Origin: Leifsonia aquatica H1aii
GTDB taxonomy: Bacteria; Actinomycetota; Actinomycetes; Actinomycetales; Microbacteriaceae
Assembly: GCF_000633535.1 (NCBI RefSeq)
Contig: NZ_AYMR01000033.1
Location: 1-47,025, forward strand
Reading direction: 5' to 3'
Length of the DNA: 47,025 nt
Shown here: positions 41,830 to 47,025 of the stretch, in pieces
How the letters are laid out: each line of letters begins with the position of its first letter
How positions within the stretch are numbered: the first letter of the stretch is position 1
Translations under genes and position numbers: made by a program
The notes under the pieces: generated by a model
Databases searched by the model: none
What the model saw: only the letters and a program-made list of their open reading frames with translations
Told to the model about the DNA's origin: nothing

Positions 41830-41849
41830 TTAGTGTCACGTGACACTAA
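41830..41849. promoter_or_regulatory. LacI-type operator before the GH3 gene
   Basis: TTAGTGTCACGTGACACTAA is a perfect 20-bp palindrome with a central CG, the typical form of a LacI-family operator. It lies 48 bases upstream of the GH3 start and overlaps a TATTAG-like -10 on the minus strand. The adjacent LacI gene is the natural candidate repressor. Confidence 0.8.
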
Positions 41850-42055
41850 TACTTGCACAGTCTGCGACAGAGGGCGACCACACCGAATATTTGCCACAGG
41901 TACTCGGCCGATCCGACCGCTCCAGCTCATCTGAAGTCGAGTGCGCGGTCAGGGCCTGGGGGAACTCGTACGACCGTGCGTGGACTGTTCCTGCTCCCGC
42001 TCGGAACGTTGAGCCGTCGTCGCAATGGTAGGAGGGCGTTCGGGCGGACGGCCCG

Positions 42056-43075
42056 TCAGGTGGTTTGCCCGCTCACCAACCGAGCCAGGTCGGCAGGAGG
42101 GTGACTGGCGTGGAAATTCCCGATGCGCGGCTTGGGTGATCGAAGATCGCCAAGTTCGAGGATCACGGCTTCAATGAGCTGCGCTAAATCGATCTCTACA
42201 CTCGTGAGCCGAGGGCTGACCAGCTGGCCGACTTCTGTGTTGTCCACCCCGATCACGGAGATATCCTCCGGAATGCGTCGGCCCAAGCGGCGAGCGGCAG
42301 CGATCACTGCTAGAGCGACTTCGTCCTTATAACAGCACACCCCGATCGCGTGCGTTCCGGTTGTGGCGAGCGTTTCCGCGAGAATGTCCGCTGCTCGTTC
42401 CGCAGAAAGAGGCACGCGGATTTCGAGAGGATCTTCGACTCCTCGCTCTCGGGCTTCGCGGCGAACCCCCTCGAGACGGTACGGTCCGAAAGGATCTAGT
42501 CGTTTATCTGCAAGCCCGGCATACACCAGCCGCCGAGATCCGTTGCGGAGGATCTCCCGAGCCTGTAGCCGTCCGATCCAGATGTCGAGACCCTCGTCTT
42601 CCCCCTCCTCGTCGCTGGGGGGCACACTTGGAATGATTCGGGTACCGAGCTTGCGGATTCGACTCCGTTGAGATTCATTGAAAACGCCGAGGTCGACGAT
42701 CGCGATAGGGCGCACGTCCAGGACCGAGCTGAGGGCCGACTCGTCTTCGAAGCCGGCGAAACGTAAAACCACGCTCAGCTTGGCGAGCGAAGTCGCCTGG
42801 GTGATTCGGTCGACCGAGTCTTGAAGGCCGGGGCCGAATGTCACATTCGGAACAATCACGATGACGATGTCGCTGAGCCCACTGACCAACGCTCGTCCAG
42901 CGTGAGATGGTCGGTAGTCGAGTTCGGAGGCTGCAGCCAGCACGCGGGCCCTGGTCCTTTCAGGGAAGCGATCATCGCCGTTCAGTATCTGACTCACGGT
43001 CGAGCGTGAGACACGAGCTCGTTCCGCAACGTCCGCACTCGTTGCTGGTCGGGTGCGCGGGACCGGAGTACTCAT
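42056..43075 (-). CDS. LacI-family transcriptional regulator
   Basis: This 339-residue repressor has an N-terminal helix-turn-helix and hinge (TSADVAERARVSRSTVSQILNGDDRFPERTRARVLAAASELDYRPSHAGRAL). A periplasmic-binding-like ligand domain follows, with the C-terminal VIGVDNTEVGQLVSPRLTSVEIDLAQL. ATG at 43075 lies just before the DNA-binding domain; the upstream in-frame extension is not family-like. It lies upstream of GH3 on the same strand and should control the GH3-transporter-GH43 genes through the palindrome at 41830. An imperfect similar site at 43159 suggests autoregulation. Confidence 0.9.
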   Translation of the reverse strand: MSTPVPRTRPATSADVAERARVSRSTVSQILNGDDRFPERTRARVLAAASELDYRPSHAGRALVSGLSDIVIVIVPNVTFGPGLQDSVDRITQATSLAKLSVVLRFAGFEDESALSSVLDVRPIAIVDLGVFNESQRSRIRKLGTRIIPSVPPSDEEGEDEGLDIWIGRLQAREILRNGSRRLVYAGLADKRLDPFGPYRLEGVRREARERGVEDPLEIRVPLSAERAADILAETLATTGTHAIGVCCYKDEVALAVIAAARRLGRRIPEDISVIGVDNTEVGQLVSPRLTSVEIDLAQLIEAVILELGDLRSPKPRIGNFHASHPPADLARLVSGQTT

Positions 43076-43158
43076 TGATACAGTTTCGCATGGACGGCGC
43101 GCACTTAGCGGGGCCGCACGTAGGCTTGCTCGGAATCGTCGATTGGTTAATGCTGGAG

Positions 43159-43180
43159 TTAGGTGTCGCGTGTCACTCAA
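43159..43180. promoter_or_regulatory. Possible second LacI-type site
   Basis: TTAGGTGTCGCGTG at 43159-43172, continuing TCACTCAA, is an imperfect palindrome with a central CG and the GTGTC and CAC elements of the perfect site at 41830. It lies 84 bases upstream of the LacI start and also before the divergent carotenoid-type gene. Confidence 0.35.
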
Positions 43181-43254
43181 GCGCCACCCGGGGTTGCACT
43201 TCTCACTTCTGGCGACGAGAGGGGTTGGTTCATTCTGCGAGGAGGAACAAGACG

Positions 43255-44220
43255 ATGTTAGCCATTTCCGTACGATCGAAACCTCGGTCGTTGAGTCGAT
43301 CGGACGTGCTCGAGTGGGTCTTGGCTGGGGTGGTCTTGCTCTCGTTCGGATTTTCGAACTTCTGGGGTCCCGGGATGAATGCCGAGCCCCTTATCGGCCT
43401 CGTAACGTTGATTTGCGGGTACGGTTTGGTCATCTCGCATGGCGTGCGACGCTATGGGTGGCGTATGCTGCTCTTCTTCTTCGTGGCCACGTGGGTTGTG
43501 AGTAACCTCTTCGAGAACCTCTCCATCCTGACGGGTTTCCCGTTCGGGCACTATTTCTATACGGGTGGGCCCAAGATTCTTCTCGTGCCATGGTACATAG
43601 GTCTGGCCTATTTCCTGTTCGGCTACGGCGCCTGGGTACTAGCCAACACGTTGCTCGATCGAGCCGATACCGATCTTGATCTTCGTACTCGCCGTGGACG
43701 TTTGAATCTTGTGCTTTTGCCTTTCTTCTCAGCGGTCGTGATGACGTTGTGGGATTTGGGTATGGACTCTCGCAGTTCGACCATCGAAGGCGGGTGGATT
43801 TGGCGCGACGGCGGAGGCTTCTTCGGGGTTGCGCCGCAAAACTACTACGGGTGGGTCTTCGTCACGTGGCTTTTTTATCAGCTAGTGGCGTTCGTTCTGG
43901 CGATCCGGCAGACTCGCGGTGAGCTGAAGGATGTAGTCGTCCGCACCACCCAGTCCGGTCCGCCGATCCTGCTGTATATGAGCACGGGAGTTGCTGCAAT
44001 CGGAACTGCTGTGAGCGCGCGCACAGACCCCTCGACGGTCGTGGACAGCGCGGGATCGGTCTGGCGCGTAGCCGATATCGATGGTTCCCTCATGCTGGTG
44101 AGCACTCTGACGGTTGTGTCGCTGTCGCTCGTAGGTTTGGGCAAGATTCTCCGAGGAGACGAGCGGCGCAAATCGCGTGAGTCTACCGACGATGCTCTGG
44201 AGCGCTATCGCCGGAAATGA
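43255..44220 (+). CDS. Carotenoid biosynthesis-type membrane protein (DUF422/CruF-like)
   Basis: This 321-residue protein has about eight transmembrane segments. The family signature VSNLFENLSILTGFPFGHYFYTGGPKILLVPWYIGLAYFLFGYGAWVLAN, with its Glu and His, is characteristic of the DUF422 group. That group includes the CruF carotenoid 1',2'-hydratase and bisanhydrobacterioruberin hydratase. Later, MTLWDLGMDSRSS and GWIWRDGGGFFGVAPQNYYGW hold further conserved acidic and aromatic residues. ATG at 43255 follows GAGGAGG by ten bases. No other carotenoid genes are visible nearby, so the substrate is uncertain. Confidence 0.8.
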   Translation: MLAISVRSKPRSLSRSDVLEWVLAGVVLLSFGFSNFWGPGMNAEPLIGLVTLICGYGLVISHGVRRYGWRMLLFFFVATWVVSNLFENLSILTGFPFGHYFYTGGPKILLVPWYIGLAYFLFGYGAWVLANTLLDRADTDLDLRTRRGRLNLVLLPFFSAVVMTLWDLGMDSRSSTIEGGWIWRDGGGFFGVAPQNYYGWVFVTWLFYQLVAFVLAIRQTRGELKDVVVRTTQSGPPILLYMSTGVAAIGTAVSARTDPSTVVDSAGSVWRVADIDGSLMLVSTLTVVSLSLVGLGKILRGDERRKSRESTDDALERYRRK

Positions 44221-44238
44221 GGCAGCTGCCGGGAACCC

Positions 44239-44279
44239 GCGCTGTACCGAGAATCACCCGAAGGTTCTCGGCACAGCGC
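44239..44279 (+). terminator. Terminator hairpin after the DUF422 gene
   Basis: GCGCTGT and CCGAGAA (44239-44253) pair with TTCTCGG and ACAGCGC (44265-44279), giving a 14-bp stem with one mismatch and an 11-base loop. It is 19 bases after the stop codon. Confidence 0.65.
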
Positions 44280-44460
44280 GCACTCGCCACGCTGCCCGAC
44301 TTACGTGCCGCAGTCGCCGATGCAGGGTTCAGCGGAAGTGATAGAGGAGCCACTGCGTCGCAAGAGCGAACTAGGTCGCAGCGCGGCTATAGCAAACGTC
44401 AAAGCTTGGTGATGCCATCTGTGCAAGAGATTCGCAACTGGCCCGATAGCCCGCTCTAGA

Positions 44461-44503
44461 TGTACTGACCTCGACCGAATCAACAACGGTCGAGGTCAGT
44501 ACA
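44461..44503. repeat. 17-bp perfect inverted repeat
   Basis: TGTACTGACCTCGACCG (44461-44477) is perfectly complementary to 44487-44503, with the 9-base loop AATCAACAA. No gene ends close by on either strand. It could be a terminator of a lost gene, a small-RNA terminator or a mobile repeat. Confidence 0.6.
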
Positions 44504-44605
44504 GCTAGGGCACTGGTACCGGGAATCTTCGCGGGCGGGTCTTGCGACTTGTAGTCGTCAGCGATAAATGTCCGGTACTCGAACGTCGTCATCTCGACAA
44601 TCGCG

Positions 44606-44626
44606 TGATTGACCGACGGTCAGTCA
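44606..44626. promoter_or_regulatory. TetR-type operator before the FMN reductase gene
   Basis: TGATTGACCGACGGTCAGTCA is a 21-bp palindrome with a single mismatched pair around a central A. It ends 17 bases before the reductase start. TetR-family repressors commonly bind this kind of TGACCGNCGGTCA site, and a TetR gene follows the reductase. Confidence 0.75.
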
Positions 44627-44643
44627 TGTGAGAAGGTTGCCAC

Positions 44644-45240
44644 ATGACTGAGGTGAGCGATGGGGTGAAGCCCGCGGTGTTGGGCGTGATCGTGGGGAGC
44701 CTGCGTGGTGAGTCGGTGACTCGCCGACTGGCTCAGAGGCTGATGGAGGTGGCTCCGGCATCGTTGTCGCCGCGGTTCATCGAGATTGGTGATTTGCCGC
44801 TGTACAACGAGGACTTGGATATCGAGGTCTCGGCGGAGCCACCTGCCCAGTGGGCTCGGTTCCGTGACCAGGTGAGGACGTCGGACGCAATCTTGTTCGT
44901 GACACCGGAGTACAACCGTTCCGTGCCCGCACCGCTGAAGAATGCAATCGATGTTGGCTCAGCACCACACGACCAGAACGCGTTCGACGGACTGCCGGCG
45001 GCCATCGTGTCGGCGTCCCCTGGGCGGATGGGCGCGTTCGGAGCAAACCATCACCTCCGACAGTCGCTCGTCTTCCTCGACATGCCCACGATGCAGCAAC
45101 CGGAGTTGTACCTCGGCGGAAGCTACGGCCTCTTTGGCGAGCGCGGCGAGCTCTCTGACCCGAAGGTCGCGGACATGCTTACGGCTTACATGTCCCGCTT
45201 CGGGCTGTGGGTGCATCGGCACTCGAGGGTCGCGGCGTGA
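44644..45240 (+). CDS. NADPH-dependent FMN reductase
   Basis: This 198-residue flavodoxin-like reductase has the FMN phosphate loop VGSLRGESVTRRLA, the signature TPEYNRSVPAPLKNAID and SASPGRMGAFGANHHLRQSL. The family includes ArsH-, WrbA- and azo/quinone-reductase-like proteins. The ATG follows AGAAGG. Its stop overlaps the TetR start (GTGA), so the regulator is co-expressed. It is probably a quinone, dye or oxidative-stress reductase induced by a ligand of the TetR protein. Confidence 0.9.
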   Translation: MTEVSDGVKPAVLGVIVGSLRGESVTRRLAQRLMEVAPASLSPRFIEIGDLPLYNEDLDIEVSAEPPAQWARFRDQVRTSDAILFVTPEYNRSVPAPLKNAIDVGSAPHDQNAFDGLPAAIVSASPGRMGAFGANHHLRQSLVFLDMPTMQQPELYLGGSYGLFGERGELSDPKVADMLTAYMSRFGLWVHRHSRVAA

Positions 45241-45806
45241 ATGCAGGAATGAGCAGGAGAGCGCCAGAGTCACGCCGGGAGGCGGTGATCGAAGCAGCGC
45301 GAGAGCTCTTCATCCAACACGGCCAAAGCGGCACGAGCGTTGACGCGATCGCGACTCGTGCTGGAGTGGCCAAAGGCACCGTGTATCTGTACTTCTCGTC
45401 GAAGGAACACATCGTCGAGGCGATCGAGGCGCAATTCAACGCCCGGATCCTCGACCGGGTCCACTCGGCCGCGCGCAACGTTGCTGCGGCAGGCACGGAT
45501 GCGATCACCGCGTGGTGTGTGGAGCTGGCCCACGCCTATCTAGACCAGCTCGACACCCACGACATGCTCTTTTTCGGTCGCGCTGCTTCCCGCGAAACCG
45601 ATGACCCGTTACTCGACGACCTCGCAGGCCTTCTTACGGCAAACGAACGCCTCACCCCTACATCCACGGCCGCGTTCCTCCTCGGGGGAACCACCCTCGT
45701 CATCGACCGAGCCATCGCTACTGGGGACCCGCAGCGCGAACAAATCACCCAGACCCTGACGCCACTCGTTCATGCAGTCATCAACGGGCGCGCAGTCATC
45801 TCATGA
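45237..45806 (+). CDS. TetR-family transcriptional regulator
   Basis: This 189-residue repressor has an N-terminal helix-turn-helix (AVIEAARELFIQHGQSGTSVDAIATRAGVAKGTVYLYFSSKEHIVEAIEA) and a helical ligand domain. GTG at 45237 overlaps the reductase stop, with GAGGG upstream; ATG 45249 is an alternative four codons later. It most likely represses its own operon at 44606. Confidence 0.9.
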   Translation: MNAGMSRRAPESRREAVIEAARELFIQHGQSGTSVDAIATRAGVAKGTVYLYFSSKEHIVEAIEAQFNARILDRVHSAARNVAAAGTDAITAWCVELAHAYLDQLDTHDMLFFGRAASRETDDPLLDDLAGLLTANERLTPTSTAAFLLGGTTLVIDRAIATGDPQREQITQTLTPLVHAVINGRAVIS

Positions 45807-46712
45807 AGGACCCTCATTCGTTCTGCTCGCTTGCAGGTGCGGCCCGCAGGGCAGGAATATACGGGTGACCACTGAGACCTGAATCCGAGCGTGCTGAGAA
45901 TTCCGATTCTTTCTCGGTGCTATTGCGCCCATCAGCAGGACCGCGTTTGAATCCTCCTGAGCACGGTGCGAGTGGGAGCCATTTGTTTGCCTGTCCGCAT
46001 TTAAGTGGACACTGCAGAGAAGATGCTGATCACTCAGTCGCGTAGGGCTTCGCCGCGGCGGCGGAGGCTCGTACGCGCGTTCACGTCTCCACCACGCCGT
46101 CAGCCGGTGCCAGAAAGTCGCCATGTGCCGTGCCTGCAACTGTGATGGAACTCAACGTGGAAATGGCGCGAATTCTCGGAACGGAGCGTCCGAATGATAC
46201 CCCCAGGGCCTGTTCACGACGCGTGTTGTTTGCAGACGCTCATGGCAACTGCTTCTGTCGCCGGAGAGCGATTTCGGGGGCAGTAACCCGGTGGATCTGG
46301 CCGCTATGCTCGTTGATGTCCCCACCAATAGACACCCTTCTTCTTGTCCGGCCGGAGATTGCGCGCAGTTGAACCGAGTGGCTCACTGATCTCCTCGTAA
46401 GCCCCGCGCCCGTTGGTGGTCGGGTCATGGTTCATGAAATGGGGTGGAAACACCCTGCGGTACCCGAGAATGCCACGGGAGAAGTGCGGACTCGTGTAGA
46501 TGAAGCCGAAACGCAAGAGCCTTCGATCCTGGTGACTTGCCTGCGAGGCGCCGGAACGGAGTTCTGAGACGCCGATTGGGCCGACTTTCGCGCAGGCGCG
46601 CGCAGCGAGAATAGGATCCTTGAAACACGATGATGGATTGCAAGAGCACAGATCCGCCACCGGAGGTGGCGGACGTGTATCGGTCCGTCCCGTTCTTCCA
46701 AGGAGGCTACCG
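45807..46712. other. Stretch of about 0.9 kb without a convincing gene
   Basis: Open frames here are short, lack ribosome binding sites and do not resemble known families. A protein-like fragment on the minus strand is listed separately at 46304-46525. The stretch may hold decayed genes. Confidence 0.4.
46304..46525 (-). pseudogene. Possible remnant of a small protein
   Basis: The minus-strand frame reads FIYTSPHFSRGILGYRR, then FMNHDPTTNGRGAYEEI, and ends KKKGVYWWGH before a TAG. The composition is more protein-like than the neighbouring frames, but no domain is recognised. There is no convincing start: ATG near 46436 has no ribosome binding site, and a possible TTG further upstream is close to GAAGG. 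Decayed gene or chance frame. Confidence 0.2.
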
Positions 46713-46976
46713 GTGAGGGTCCCAGGTGCGCGCGGGATAGCCGCCTCCCTGTTCGCACTCGGTCTGGTGCTCGCTGTCGTGTCCGTAGTTCTGTTCGCGA
46801 TTCCGCGTCCGACAGCGAGCTTCGGCTGGTACGCCTACGCCCCGTTGAGCTCCACCACCTTCGTCCCTCCTGAGGGTGACACGCGTCAGGCTTTCGCTTT
46901 CGGCGCGGCCGCAGCAGCGTTGGTTCTCATTGCGGGATCGGTGGGTTGGTGGCTGGGCCGGCGAAATCGCTCGTAG
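46713..46976 (+). CDS. Small two-helix membrane protein
   Basis: This 87-residue protein has two hydrophobic helices (ASLFALGLVLAVVSVVLFAI and FGAAAAALVLIAGSVGWWLG). Between them lies an extracellular-type loop of about 35 residues (FGWYAYAPLSSTTFVPPEGD), and a basic tail GRRNRS follows. The start is GTG at 46713, six bases after AAGGAGG; the ATG at 46620 in the same frame adds an arginine-rich segment without a ribosome binding site. Function is unknown. Confidence 0.75.
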   Translation: MRVPGARGIAASLFALGLVLAVVSVVLFAIPRPTASFGWYAYAPLSSTTFVPPEGDTRQAFAFGAAAAALVLIAGSVGWWLGRRNRS

Positions 46977-47025
46977 CCGTGGTCAGGGAGTCCGAAGTGG
47001 CTGCGTGTCGAGTAGGGCTGTGATT

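Larger units (their letters stand above)
44280..44640. other. Gene-free stretch with a perfect inverted repeat
   Basis: No convincing gene was found. The notable content is the 17-bp inverted repeat at 44461-44503 and the TetR-type operator at 44606-44626. Confidence 0.5.

Noticed and set aside
44461-44503. Inverted repeat as insertion-sequence ends
   Set aside because: The arms are only 9 bases apart and no transposase gene is near.
46130-46372. A plus-strand 80-codon frame
   Set aside because: No ribosome binding site, no family resemblance, and it overlaps a more protein-like minus-strand frame.

Overview
The window looks like chromosome of a high-GC Gram-positive actinobacterium, most likely a plant- or soil-associated member of the Microbacteriaceae. 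This is inferred from GC-rich codon use, frequent GTG starts with GGAGG-type ribosome binding sites, many ATGA/TGATG/GTGA stop-start overlaps, and the gene families present. No rRNA, tRNA, CRISPR array or insertion sequence was recognised.

Region 1 (1-16.8 kb) reads as a fluoride-response island. It starts with the tail of an unknown gene and an MFS transporter overlapping an inorganic pyrophosphatase. On the minus strand follows an eight-gene block: two tandem MutS-like ATPases, then a six-subunit membrane complex related to formate hydrogenlyase/complex I (the hycD-P-Q-E plus Rv0082/Rv0083-like set). Its catalytic subunits have lost the NiFe ligands and all ligands of the proximal Fe-S cluster. 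A canonical fluoride riboswitch precedes the block. Divergent from it, a plus-strand operon encodes a universal stress protein, a phosphoglycerate mutase and two overlapping CrcB/Fluc fluoride channels, followed by a second transcription unit with an enolase. Each plus-strand unit is preceded by an RNA with the architecture of the fluoride riboswitch but a covarying, altered core. Enolase and pyrophosphatase are classical fluoride targets, so the island appears to combine export, spare copies of inhibited enzymes and stress functions.

Region 2 (16.9-20.6 kb) holds a RES-domain toxin/antitoxin pair (plus strand) and a minus-strand nucleoside-salvage cluster (nucleoside hydrolase, ribokinase) preceded by the C-terminal stump of an MFS transporter.

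Region 3 (20.7-35.8 kb) is a ten-gene minus-strand operon ending at a strong hairpin. It fits a complete route for D-apiose: import (GPH-type transporter), release from polymer (GH140-like and GH2 hydrolases), oxidation (SDR), lactone hydrolysis (ApnL-like), oxidoisomerisation (ApnO-like), decarboxylation to L-erythrulose (OiaC-like), phosphorylation (DhaKL-type kinase) and two isomerisations (TPI-like, RpiB-like) to D-erythrose 4-phosphate. Its promoter region carries three TGGACAA repeats. An esterase and a GntR/FCD regulator lie next to it.

Region 4 (35.9-43.1 kb) is a second minus-strand glycan locus: LacI regulator, GH3 enzyme, a 72-residue protein, an MFS sugar transporter and a GH43-like enzyme with C-terminal binding modules. 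A perfect 20-bp palindrome lies just upstream of the GH3 gene. The 72-residue protein matches the N-terminal module of the GH140-like enzyme in Region 3.

Region 5 (43.2-47.0 kb) has a carotenoid-biosynthesis-type membrane protein, an FMN reductase/TetR pair with a TetR-type operator, about 0.9 kb with no convincing gene, and a small membrane protein.
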